This document shows positions 25,516 through 32,894 of a stretch of 34,307 bases of DNA, piece after piece; the first letter of the stretch is position 1; each line of letters begins with the position of its first letter. A program made the translations under genes and the position numbers. The notes under the pieces are model-generated. The model ran no database searches. It saw only the letters and a program-made list of their open reading frames with translations, and was not told where the DNA came from. The DNA is from Acidimicrobiaceae bacterium (GTDB taxonomy: Bacteria; Actinomycetota; Acidimicrobiia; Acidimicrobiales; RAAP-2): contig PLSY01000069.1 of assembly GCA_003164275.1 (NCBI GenBank), positions 1 to 34,307 on the forward strand, read 5' to 3'.

Positions 25516-25764
25516 GTGACAGTGGCTCAGACAGTTGTAGCGTTCCTCTCAGTACGAGAGGCGGGCTCCAACCAGGGGGCCTGCCCACTGACCCCGGGAC
25601 AGACGGTGACTATTACCGAGGTAGAGACTGAGATACGACATGTGCTCATCGACGAAGGCGTGTTCGCATCCGTCGTCACAGCGGACGAGTGGCTTCTGCA
25701 AGTCATGTGGCGGGCCCGGGACAGCGCTGAGTACCAGGCTCGTCTGGAGCGGTGGCGAATATGA
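25516..25764 (+). CDS. Small hypothetical protein with atypical codon use
   Basis: 82 residues from GTG 25516; starts at GTG 25522 or 25486 are also possible. The product, with VAFLSVREAGSNQGACPL, then TPGQTVTITEVETEIRHVL, then TADEWLLQVMWRARDSAEY and ending RLERWRI, looks folded but matches no family I know. Codons such as ATA, GTA, CGA and CAA are frequent, which differs from the strongly GC-ending usage of the neighbours and suggests recent acquisition. The stop overlaps the next start as ATGA, so it is the first gene of a small operon with the zinc-ribbon protein. Start uncertain. Confidence 0.5.
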   Translation: MTVAQTVVAFLSVREAGSNQGACPLTPGQTVTITEVETEIRHVLIDEGVFASVVTADEWLLQVMWRARDSAEYQARLERWRI

Positions 25765-25919
25765 CACGGTCCTCACCGACTGACGTCTGCCCGGAGTGCG
25801 GGAGCGTGGAGATACGGATGCGAGTCCTCGGCGCCATCCCATCAAGGACCCCCGAGTGGCAGGGGCACTGCTGGGACTGCAACCACGCGTGGCTGGAGAC
25901 CGACGAATCCAAGGTCTGA
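25761..25919 (+). CDS. 52-residue zinc-ribbon protein
   Basis: ATG 25761 lies inside the stop of the previous gene (ATGA). The product has CPEC at about 10-13 and CWDC at about 37-40, two CxxC knuckles spaced 24 residues apart, which is a standard rubredoxin-like zinc ribbon; the end NHAWLETDESKV follows the second knuckle directly. Such small ribbons bind zinc and often contact RNA, DNA or an enzyme partner encoded beside them. It is too short for ordinary ORF calling. Partner and function are unknown; the coupled upstream gene is the obvious candidate partner. Confidence 0.6.
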   Translation: MTRSSPTDVCPECGSVEIRMRVLGAIPSRTPEWQGHCWDCNHAWLETDESKV

Positions 25920-25989
25920 GGCTTCCCGTCGAGCTGGCCAACTGTCACACCGGGCGGCGTAGCCCTCCGCTCACCGTTACGGTACTCCG

Positions 25990-27117
25990 ATGACCTCCCG
26001 CACAGTCCGACTGACGTTGGTCGGTCTCTTGGTGGCGACAGCACTCGCCACCGGCGTGTCCACCACGACGGCCGGTGCCTCCGCCCCACAGATCACCACC
26101 TTGACCATGCAGGCCAAGAATTCCTACACCCCGGTAGCCCCCGCCGGTGCCACTGACGACTACCACTGCACACTGGTCAATCCCCACGTCACCCAGAACT
26201 CGTTCATCGTCTCGAGCCACTTCTATCCGAACAGCATCGAGGTCCACCACGCCATCGTGTTCCTCATCCCCCCGGACCTGGCCAAGGCCGCGGTGGCGGC
26301 CGACCAGGGGGGCAAGGGATGGACGTGCTTTGGAGAGAGCGCCCTCCCCGGCACGGTGGCCATCAATCAGATCTCCAATACCCCGTGGTTGGCTGCGTGG
26401 GCCCCCGGACACGGGGAGGACGTCGAACCGGTCGGAACCGGCGTCAAGCTTCCGGCCGGAAGCATGGTCGTCATGCAGATCCACTACAACCTGCTTCGCG
26501 GGGACAAGCCAGTTCGGTCAAAGCTCGAGCTCAATACCGTCCCCTCTTCTACGGCGCTGAAGCCGATCAGCCTCGACCTCATGCCAGCCCCTCCCGACAT
26601 CCCGTCCCCGACGGGTGTCACCGGCCCCCTCTGCAGCCGATCGGCGTCTCTCGCCGACCTGGCTCGGCGGTTCGGTCCGGGCGCGGCCATATTCGACGAC
26701 ATCCTCGAGAGCACCTGTGGGCGCAATCCGAGCGACCCACCGAGTGGAGACACCACGTCGTGCACGAGGCCGGTGGAGAGCGGCCGGGACATCGTCCGCC
26801 TCGGCGTGCACATGCACCTATTGGGCCGAGGCATGAAGATCGTGCTCAACCCCGGGACGCCCGAGGCAAAGACCCTCTTGGACGTGACCAACTACAACTT
26901 CGACTACCAACGCTCGTACACCTTGAAGACCCCAGTGCTGACCAAGCCGGGCGACACCATCGGGATCACTTGCGCCTACGACCCGACCCTGCGCCAGGAG
27001 CTCCCGCAATTGCGGAAGCTCCCACCGCGCTACGTGACCTGGGGCGACGGATCATCCGACGAGATGTGCCTGGCCATGATCTCGACCGTGTCGGCGACGG
27101 GCAAGGCCGTCTACTGA
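25990..27117 (+). CDS. Secreted copper type II ascorbate-dependent monooxygenase (PHM/DBM class)
   Basis: 375 residues with an N-terminal signal peptide (hydrophobic about 8-30, ending around TTTAGASA). All copper ligands of the peptidylglycine/dopamine hydroxylase fold can be placed: the CuH pair H86-H87 in EVHHAIVFL and H165 in MQIHYN; the CuM pair H274 and H276 in GVHMHLLGRG; and M359 in SSDEMC. The cysteines C60, C113, C328, C360 are placed as in the family disulfides. In known enzymes the two copper sites hydroxylate an aliphatic carbon or open C-H bond using ascorbate. The bacterial substrate is unknown. The gene lies alone, upstream of the MFS exporter on the same strand but separated by a dyad. 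Confidence 0.85.
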   Translation: MTSRTVRLTLVGLLVATALATGVSTTTAGASAPQITTLTMQAKNSYTPVAPAGATDDYHCTLVNPHVTQNSFIVSSHFYPNSIEVHHAIVFLIPPDLAKAAVAADQGGKGWTCFGESALPGTVAINQISNTPWLAAWAPGHGEDVEPVGTGVKLPAGSMVVMQIHYNLLRGDKPVRSKLELNTVPSSTALKPISLDLMPAPPDIPSPTGVTGPLCSRSASLADLARRFGPGAAIFDDILESTCGRNPSDPPSGDTTSCTRPVESGRDIVRLGVHMHLLGRGMKIVLNPGTPEAKTLLDVTNYNFDYQRSYTLKTPVLTKPGDTIGITCAYDPTLRQELPQLRKLPPRYVTWGDGSSDEMCLAMISTVSATGKAVY

Positions 27118-27223
27118 GTCGTCGAGTTTGGGCTGGGCGGTCGGCGCTATGAGCTGGGCTGGAGGCCGTTGCCCTCGGCCGACGGCGGAAGGGCGCGCCA
27201 CAGAAGGGCGGGCTGATCACCTG

Positions 27224-27257
27224 TAGCACAAGAGGAGCCGTGGTTCCGCTTGTGCTA
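27224..27257 (+). promoter_or_regulatory. 34-bp dyad with overlapping -10, candidate TetR operator
   Basis: TAGCACAAG at 27224-27232 and CTTGTGCTA at 27249-27257 form a perfect 9-bp inverted repeat with a 16-base centre, which itself has partial symmetry (GGAGC/GTTCC). The right arm runs into TGCTAAATT, which looks like an extended -10, so a repressor bound here would cover the promoter of the MFS gene whose ATG is at 27359. It could alternatively be a hairpin ending the upstream copper-enzyme transcript, but there is no T-run. TetR binding is an inference from the downstream tetR gene. Confidence 0.5.
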
Positions 27258-27358
27258 AATTATCCGGACCCACCCCTCCGCTCCTGGTTGGCCCCATCGT
27301 TTCCCGCCGGCCGGCCTATCGGTACCTCGCCCAAGACGCACCACGGACAGGACGGCCC

Positions 27359-28822
27359 ATGACCAAATCACTCGAGCGATCGAACTACAAGGTGACCTTC
27401 GTGGTCCTCTTGATCGGCACCGTCTCCTACGCCCTCTTGCAGTCGCTAGTGATCCCGGTGCTGTCAACCATCCAACACGACCTCCACACCTCACAGGGCA
27501 CGGTCACCTGGGTACTCACCATCTATCTGTTGTCAGCGTCCATATTCACGCCCATCCTCGGCCGGGTCGGCGACATGATCGGCAAAGAGCGCGTGCTGGT
27601 GGCAACCCTGTTGGCCCTGGCCGCCGGGTCGGCACTGGCGGCGGTGTCCCATTCGATCGGCATCCTGATCCTGGCCCGCGCCATCCAAGGAGTCGGTGGG
27701 GCGGTCATCCCCTTGTCCTTCGGGATCATCCGCGATGAATTCCCGACAGCCAAGGTGGCCGGCGGTGTTGGCATCATCGCCGCCATGCTGGCCGTTGGAG
27801 CGGGTGCCGCCGTCGTCCTCGCCGGCCCGATCGTCAAGCAACTCAACTACCACTGGCTGTTCTGGATCCCCTTCATCACCACCGTGCTGGCTGCTGTCCT
27901 GGCCCACTTCTTTGTCCCCGAGTCGCCCCAACGGACGCCTGGAAAGATCAGCTGGCTGGCCGCCGTCTTGTTGTCAGGGTGGCTGGTCGCCCTCCTGGTC
28001 GGCGTGAGCGAGGCGCCTGATTGGGGCTGGGGATCGTTCAAGGTCCTCGGGCTGATCGTCCTCGCTGTCATCCTGGGCGTGGCCTGGGTCGTCGTCGAGG
28101 TCCGGTCTCGTCAGCCCCTCATCGACATGAAGATGATGCGGGTGCCGGCCGTCTGGACCAACAACCTGGTGGCCCTGCTCTTCGGGTTCGGCATGTACGC
28201 CTACATGGCCTTCTTGCCCGAGTTCGTCCAGACGCCCAAGTCGACCGGCTATGGGTTCGGGGCGAGCATCATCCAATCGGGCCTCTACCTGCTGCCCCTC
28301 ACTGTCACCATGTTCGTCTTCGGACTGCTGTCCGGAAAGATCGCCGCCGGCATAGGGTCGAAGGCCGCCGTCATCATCGGAGCGGGCTTCGCTTGCGCCT
28401 CCTACTTCATGATTGCCTTCGCCCACTCGGCGTCATGGCAGATCTACATCTCCTCCACCTTGATCGGCATCGGCCTCGGCCTCGCCTTCTCGGCCATGTC
28501 CAACCTCATCGTCCAGGCCGTGCCCCCGGCCCAGACCGGGGTGGCAAGCGGCATGAACGCGAACATCCGAACCATCGGCGGGGCTGTAGGGTCGGCCGTC
28601 ATGTCGACCATCGTCACCGCCACCCTGCTCCGCGACGGCTTCCCGTCCATCGCCGGCTACTCACGGGGATTCGCCTTCTTGGGCGTCGTGACGATCGCCG
28701 CCGTCATCGCCGCTGCGTTCATCCCGACCGCCACCTCCAAGGCCGCCCACGACGATCATGGAAGCCACCTGATGAATGCCGAGCTGGCCATCGCCCCCGG
28801 CGGAACGCTGACCGAAGGATGA
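27359..28822 (+). CDS. MFS multidrug exporter (DHA2-like, 14-helix)
   Basis: 487 residues, nearly all in hydrophobic helices. It should export a drug or metabolite in exchange for protons across the cytoplasmic membrane. The family motif A-like loop after helix 2 (ILGRVGDMIGKERVL) is present, and the ARAIQGVGGAVIPLSFGIIRDEFP region is motif C-like, with the GxxxGP-type glycines (GAGAAVVLAGPIV) that mark drug antiporters. A short hydrophilic tail with HDDHGSH follows helix 14. It is the first gene of a two-gene operon: its stop overlaps the tetR start (ATGA at 28819-28822). Substrate unknown; the copper monooxygenase beside it could supply or modify it, but this is speculation. Confidence 0.92.
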   Translation: MTKSLERSNYKVTFVVLLIGTVSYALLQSLVIPVLSTIQHDLHTSQGTVTWVLTIYLLSASIFTPILGRVGDMIGKERVLVATLLALAAGSALAAVSHSIGILILARAIQGVGGAVIPLSFGIIRDEFPTAKVAGGVGIIAAMLAVGAGAAVVLAGPIVKQLNYHWLFWIPFITTVLAAVLAHFFVPESPQRTPGKISWLAAVLLSGWLVALLVGVSEAPDWGWGSFKVLGLIVLAVILGVAWVVVEVRSRQPLIDMKMMRVPAVWTNNLVALLFGFGMYAYMAFLPEFVQTPKSTGYGFGASIIQSGLYLLPLTVTMFVFGLLSGKIAAGIGSKAAVIIGAGFACASYFMIAFAHSASWQIYISSTLIGIGLGLAFSAMSNLIVQAVPPAQTGVASGMNANIRTIGGAVGSAVMSTIVTATLLRDGFPSIAGYSRGFAFLGVVTIAAVIAAAFIPTATSKAAHDDHGSHLMNAELAIAPGGTLTEG

Positions 28823-29559
28823 CGCCAGCCTCGACGGCACTCCGCTCACCCCAGACTTCGGAGGGCAACGGAGGCGACCCATCCGCAACCGCTGCGCCGG
28901 CGGGCAACTCGGCGGTCGCCCCTCCACCGCTACGTCGAGACGCCGCCCGCAACCGGGACAAGATCCTGACAGCCGCCAGGGTCGCCTTCGACGAGGAGGG
29001 ATTCGACGTCGGTGTCGATGCCATCGCCCAACGGGCGGGTGTCGGGATCGGGACCGTCTACCGCCGATTTCCCACCAAGGAGCTTCTCATCGAAGCGGTG
29101 GTCGGAGAGGTACTGAGCAAGGTACTCGCCGCTGGGCAGGCGGCGGTCGAAGAGGAGTCGGCTGAAGAGGGTCTCGCCGCCTACATTCGGGCGGTCGGAT
29201 GGCTGCAGTTCGAGCACTCGGGATGTCTCGCCCGTCTCTGGAACGACTCGCACGCCGAGGTCCGCGATCAGATCGAGGAGGTCACGACGGTACTGCTGAC
29301 CCGAGCCCAACTGGCTGGAGCTTTGCGTCCCGAGCTGGTCTACGAGGACGTAGTCGTGCTGCTGTGGTCCTTGCGAGGTGTCATCGAGACCATCGCTTCG
29401 ATCTCCTCCGATGGCTGGCTCCGCCACCTCGACCTTTTGCTTTCGTCTCTTGCCCCGAACGGCAAGCCGCTGACACACCCGCCCCTGACCGCCACCCAGA
29501 TCCGGGAGGCCAAGACCGCCCAGGGCCACCGCCGGGCCTCGCCGACTCACCTCACCTGA
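28819..29559 (+). CDS. TetR family transcriptional regulator
   Basis: 246 residues from ATG 28819. A disordered, Pro/Ala/Ser-rich N-terminus of about 38 residues precedes the DNA-binding domain. The helix-turn-helix is ILTAARVAFDEEGFDVGVDAIAQRAGVGIGTVYRRFPTKELLI (about 47-90), with the recognition helix GIGTVYRRFPTKE of typical TetR form. The ligand-binding domain is alpha-helical (HSGCLARLWNDSHAE, LLTRAQLAGALRPELVYEDVVVLLWSLRGVI). It most likely represses its own operon by binding the dyad at 27224-27257 and releases DNA when it binds the exported compound. The ligand is unknown. The long N-terminus is unusual but such extensions are frequent in actinobacterial TetRs. Confidence 0.93.
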   Translation: MTPASTALRSPQTSEGNGGDPSATAAPAGNSAVAPPPLRRDAARNRDKILTAARVAFDEEGFDVGVDAIAQRAGVGIGTVYRRFPTKELLIEAVVGEVLSKVLAAGQAAVEEESAEEGLAAYIRAVGWLQFEHSGCLARLWNDSHAEVRDQIEEVTTVLLTRAQLAGALRPELVYEDVVVLLWSLRGVIETIASISSDGWLRHLDLLLSSLAPNGKPLTHPPLTATQIREAKTAQGHRRASPTHLT

Positions 29560-29599
29560 TCCACCGGGCGTGCCTTTGACGGCCCATCTGCCGACGGGT

Positions 29600-30031
29600 T
29601 CAGCGCACCCGCCCGACAGGGGGCTCGTCGTAACAGATGAACTCCACCAGGTTCTGGTCGGGATCTCGCACGTAGACACTGACGCCTGTCCCTGAGCCTC
29701 CGGCACGGCCTCCCTGCCTGTCGACCGGACCGTGCAGTAGGGGCACCTCGGCGTCTTCCAACATCTGCGTCAAGGCGTCGTAGCCTCCCTCCCACACGAA
29801 GCAGAGGTCCCCACAGCCCGGCACAGCCGTCGGTCCGCGGAGGTTGGCGGTGAAGCCGTCAGGATGGACGTTGATCTTGTTGTTCCCGCAGGCGAGCGAA
29901 TAGATCGGGTACCTCCCTGCCATCCACTCGTCCTCGTCGACCGTGGTGAACCCCAGGCGTTTGTAGAACGCCATGAACCGTTCACCATCAGCCGTCGGGA
30001 GAGCCACGTGGTCGAGACCTGCGATGGGCAT
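29600..30031 (-). CDS. VOC family protein
   Basis: 143 residues from ATG 30031, with AAGGGAG five bases upstream (a GTG two codons earlier has the wrong spacing). One glyoxalase-type domain: the first unit begins GLDHVALPTADGERFMAFYKRLGF, with the first metal-binding His; the second holds GCGDLCFVWEGGYDALTQML and VSVYVRDPDQNLVEFICYDE, where the Glu of LVEF is the last ligand. This VYVRDPDxNLVEF ending is typical of the glyoxalase/bleomycin-resistance/dioxygenase superfamily. Fold is secure, reaction unknown. Divergent from the F420 oxidoreductase gene. Confidence 0.87.
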   Translation of the reverse strand: MPIAGLDHVALPTADGERFMAFYKRLGFTTVDEDEWMAGRYPIYSLACGNNKINVHPDGFTANLRGPTAVPGCGDLCFVWEGGYDALTQMLEDAEVPLLHGPVDRQGGRAGGSGTGVSVYVRDPDQNLVEFICYDEPPVGRVR

Positions 30032-30173
30032 CCACACTCCCTTGCGGTAGGAAGGTGCCCATCGTAGGGATCCGCCATCACCGGCGCTGTCTGTCGGGCC
30101 CTCTCACCACCTGCCGTTAGGTTTGGAGATCTGTCGGCGACGGTGATCGCCGACGAAGAGAGGTCGCCACCAG

Positions 30174-30992
30174 ATGAGAGTCGGAGTCCACCTCCCCCAA
30201 TATGGACGAGTGGCGGGTGCTGCGGCCATCACCCAGGCGGCTCGTCACGCAGAGGCCCTCGGCTTCGAGGATGTGTGGGTCAGCGACCACATCGTCCATC
30301 CTGCATCCCAGTCCTACCCGTCGCCCTACCTGTTCGACCCCCTGATCACCCTCACCTGGGCGGCCGCGTCCACTGAACGCATCGGCCTCGGCACGAGCGT
30401 CCTTGTGGTGCCCACGCACAACCCGCTCGAGCTCGCCAACGCGCTGGCCAGCCTCGACGCCCTGTCTGCTGGTCGTGTGACCATCGCCGTCGGCGTCGGC
30501 TGGTCGGAGAAGGAGTACACCGCACTTGGTTACGGGTTCCACAACCGCGGCCGGCGCCTCGACGAAGCGGTCGATCTCTTTCGGGCGGTGTGGTCCGAGG
30601 ACCCGGTGAGCTTCCACGGTGAGTTCACCTCGTTCGATGACCTGCGCATCCTGCCGAAGCCGCACCGCCAGATTCCGATCTGGATCGGCGGTGGGAGTGA
30701 GGCGGCCTATCGGCGCACCGCCGATCGAGGTGATGGATTCCAGGCCGTCGGGCTGACTCCTGAAAAGGCCGCACCGGTCGTGGCGCGCGTTCGCCAGGAT
30801 CACCCGGAGGCGGCCTTCCCGATCTCGCTGCGCACCGGATGGGATCCGCAGGGAATGGACCCTGGCCTGATCCGCCACGAGCTGGCTGCCTTCACCGAAG
30901 CGGGGATCCAACACATCGTGTCGGCCCCGTGGAGGAAGAACCTCGACGACTGGCTGCGCTCCCTGGACCTCCTGGCCGAGCTGGTGCTCTGA
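30174..30992 (+). CDS. LLM-class F420-dependent oxidoreductase (TIGR03619-like)
   Basis: 272 residues; ATG 30174 with GAGAGG upstream. Luciferase-like TIM barrel. Group marks are MRVGVHLPQYGRVAGAAA, VWVSDHIVHP, LGTSVLVVPTHNPLELANALASLDALSAGR and AVGVGWSEKEY, which together with PIWIGGGSEAAYRR near residues 175-190 match the Rv2161c-type F420 subgroup. It uses F420 for hydride transfer to an unidentified substrate; related proteins act on lipids or antibiotics. It is a short member, with about 272 residues. Stand-alone. (Motifs are given in parts.). Confidence 0.9.
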   Translation: MRVGVHLPQYGRVAGAAAITQAARHAEALGFEDVWVSDHIVHPASQSYPSPYLFDPLITLTWAAASTERIGLGTSVLVVPTHNPLELANALASLDALSAGRVTIAVGVGWSEKEYTALGYGFHNRGRRLDEAVDLFRAVWSEDPVSFHGEFTSFDDLRILPKPHRQIPIWIGGGSEAAYRRTADRGDGFQAVGLTPEKAAPVVARVRQDHPEAAFPISLRTGWDPQGMDPGLIRHELAAFTEAGIQHIVSAPWRKNLDDWLRSLDLLAELVL

Positions 30993-31209
30993 CCTAGCTC
31001 GAACGCGGCGCGCTCGAAGCTCTTGCGGCCGTGTCGTTTAGTGGCTACGCATATTTTGCAATCGTAAGTTGCACGTGGCGAACAGCCTTTAAGTCAAATG
31101 GAGGGTCTATTCCGGTTGTCTATCGAACTGATGAATCGTCAGTTTCTCCTTAAACTCCCTGATCAAGAGGCCAGATTCGAAGATAATAGAGAAATAGTGG
31201 TCTTTTATA
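30993..31209. other. AT-rich intergenic region upstream of the substrate-binding protein gene
   Basis: No gene is supported. Local GC drops sharply (for instance around 31050-31060 and 31170-31210) compared with the rest of the window. A short repeat, TGCAA then TTGCA, sits near 31057-31073. The open minus-strand frame across 31107-31547 looks like chance in AT-rich DNA because its product is not protein-like and overlaps the real signal-peptide gene. Confidence 0.45.
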
Positions 31210-31238
31210 TTGACCTTTTGGACTGCAAGTCTTAATCT
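31210..31238 (+). promoter_or_regulatory. Candidate sigma-70-type promoter
   Basis: TTGACC at 31210-31215 and TAATCT at 31233-31238 are separated by exactly 17 bases, within AT-rich DNA. The -35 is five of six to consensus; the -10 keeps the important T, A and final T. Transcription would begin near 31245 and give a leader of about 140 bases before the TTG start at 31384. Confidence 0.45.
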
Positions 31239-31316
31239 CCACCTCAGGCAATCTCGATTGCCCGCTGAATTGCGACTGGCCTGATTTTGGGGGGGCTTGA
31301 GCAATTGAGGTTCAGG

Positions 31317-31361
31317 CCAGCTGCTGCAACCGCAGTAGCTGGATTTCGGGACATCTGTCCC
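31317..31361 (+). promoter_or_regulatory. Two consecutive dyads in the leader of the substrate-binding protein gene
   Basis: Hairpin 1: CCAGCTGCTGC (31317-31327) pairs with GCAGTAGCTGG (31332-31342) over a 4-base loop with one G-U pair. Dyad 2: GGGACA (31348-31353) and TGTCCC (31356-31361) with a 2-base centre, more like a protein-binding palindrome. Both lie between the predicted promoter and the ribosome-binding site GGGGGA at 31373-31378. They could attenuate or regulate expression. Confidence 0.45.
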
Positions 31362-31383
31362 ATGACTCAGTTGGGGGAACATC

Positions 31384-32685
31384 TTGCGCCGCCTCTTAGT
31401 ACCTCTGTGTGTCAGCGTCGTCGCGCTACTCGCCAGCGCCGCTGTCATCCCGATCGCTCCAGCCTCCGCCGCTTCGAGCAGCACGCCCATCGTGGTGGGC
31501 GGCGAGGGAAGCCTGGCTGAGAATCCAGACATCAGCGCAGGATTCAATGCCGGCCTCTATCGGTTCAATCAAGCCGGTGGCCTCGATGGCCGGAAGATTC
31601 AGTACACCGGATTCCTAGACGACGGGTTCAGCCCTGCCACCAGCCTCACCAATGTGCAGCAGCTCGTGGACAACAAGCACGTGATGGCTGTCGTGCCCCT
31701 ACTGAGCTCCGTCGCCACGAGTGCGACGGGCGCGTTCCTCGCCACAAACAAGACGCCATTCGTCGGCTGGTCGATCAACGCTGCATTCGAGACCCAGCCG
31801 AAGTGGGGCTTCGGGATCAACGGCAACCAGGGGAACCCGCAGGTGCAAGGCCTGTCGGGAATGCTCCAACTGCTTCAGGCCACGGGCAACGCCAAGACTC
31901 CTCACAAGCTCAAGCTGGCCCTGATCGCCGAGAACATCCCCGGCGGCATCATCTCCAACGCGTCGCTCGCCGGAGTCGCCACGGTGGCGGGAATCGATGT
32001 CGTGTACCAGAAGGCACCAGTGCCGATCTCAGGGGTGACGACTTATGCCCCCTATGCCCAGGCCCTCGTCAGCTCAGGTGCCAACGCCATCTACCAGGTG
32101 CTGGACGCCCCTGACTCGGTGGGGCTCGCGGCCGCACTCAAGTCGGACAACTTCAAGGGACCGGTCGTCAACGGAGTCACCTACTTCCCAGGTCAGCTGG
32201 CCAGCCAGCCCAACGAGGCAGCAGCCCTGAATGGCGTCTACATCGAGAACGAGTTCCCAGCCAATGAGAACAACACTGCCGCCACCAAGCAGGAGTCCAA
32301 GGACCTCGTGTCGACGGGTCAGCCTGGCAATCTGACCTCTGGCGTGTCGGTCGGGTACTGGTCGGCCATTGTGTTCGAGCAGATGCTGAAAGCCACCTTG
32401 CAGAAGGTTGGAGGCAACCCGTCCAAGGTAACCGGAGCCACCCTACAAAAGACGGTAACGGGTGGCTGGACCTACAAGGACCCGATCGCCGGTGGGATAG
32501 GGACCGAGACGTTCCCGGCCGCCGAGACCATCCCGACAGGCTGCGGAACGCTCATCAAGACGGTCGGCACCAAGTACCAGCAGACCACGCCGTATCAGTG
32601 CCTCGGAGCGGTCAACATCAAGACCAAGCAGGTACTCAGCCAGACAACAGGCAAGCCGACGGGCGTCTACAAGCCCCCGACCTGA
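31384..32685 (+). CDS. Orphan ABC-type substrate-binding protein (branched-chain amino acid type)
   Basis: 433 residues from TTG 31384, with GGGGGA five bases upstream. A signal peptide (hydrophobic about 7-27, ending ASA) leads to a two-lobed Peripla_BP_6-like protein: VVGGEGSLAENPDISAGF, GGLDGRKIQYTGFLDDGFSPATSLTNVQQLV, VVPLLSSVATSATGAFLATNKTPFVGW and ANAIYQVLDAPDSVGLAAAL fit the Leu/Ile/Val- or amide-type binding proteins. It lacks a lipobox cysteine after the signal peptide, so it may be freely secreted or held by another protein. No permease or ATPase genes are near. The solute is unknown: this class binds amino acids, urea, amides, aromatic compounds or phenylpropanoids. (Motifs quoted in parts.). 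Confidence 0.88.
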   Translation: MRRLLVPLCVSVVALLASAAVIPIAPASAASSSTPIVVGGEGSLAENPDISAGFNAGLYRFNQAGGLDGRKIQYTGFLDDGFSPATSLTNVQQLVDNKHVMAVVPLLSSVATSATGAFLATNKTPFVGWSINAAFETQPKWGFGINGNQGNPQVQGLSGMLQLLQATGNAKTPHKLKLALIAENIPGGIISNASLAGVATVAGIDVVYQKAPVPISGVTTYAPYAQALVSSGANAIYQVLDAPDSVGLAAALKSDNFKGPVVNGVTYFPGQLASQPNEAAALNGVYIENEFPANENNTAATKQESKDLVSTGQPGNLTSGVSVGYWSAIVFEQMLKATLQKVGGNPSKVTGATLQKTVTGGWTYKDPIAGGIGTETFPAAETIPTGCGTLIKTVGTKYQQTTPYQCLGAVNIKTKQVLSQTTGKPTGVYKPPT

Positions 32686-32691
32686 CCCTCA

Positions 32692-32745
32692 CCACGACGT
32701 CCACGACGTCCACGACGGCTGGGGCAACTGCCCCAGCCGTCGTGG
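32692..32745 (+). terminator. Triple 9-bp repeat leading into a perfect 16-bp hairpin
   Basis: CCACGACGT is found at 32692-32700 and 32701-32709, and CCACGACGG at 32710-32718. The last unit begins the left arm CCACGACGGCTGGGGC (32710-32725), which pairs perfectly with GCCCCAGCCGTCGTGG (32730-32745) around AACT. It starts 25 bases past the substrate-binding protein stop and is the strongest hairpin in the window. No T-run follows, so it may terminate by another route or stabilise the 3' end. Confidence 0.6.
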
Positions 32746-32894
32746 CGCGTGCGGGCCGAGCAGTCACAGGCGACATCCGAGCTACCCGCTCCATTCCGGG
32801 GCTGTCACTCGAGCCGACCGACCGATCGGTTGGCCTGACCGCTCGGCTCACACCCGTCCGCCGACGAGTTCACGGCGTCTCGGCCGGCCCTCCA

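Noticed and set aside
25545..25561. CCTCTCAGTACGAGAGG resembles the sarcin-ricin loop of large-subunit rRNA (CTCAGTACGAGAGG).
   Set aside because: The flanks do not match 23S or 28S rRNA and the segment lies inside a protein frame; the match is best explained as a small palindrome occurring by chance.
30117..30914. 265-codon minus-strand frame opposite the F420 oxidoreductase.
   Set aside because: It is the antisense shadow of a clear LLM-family gene with a ribosome-binding site.
31107..31547. Minus-strand 146-codon frame over the AT-rich region and signal-peptide region.
   Set aside because: Product is unlike any protein and half of it is antisense to the substrate-binding protein.
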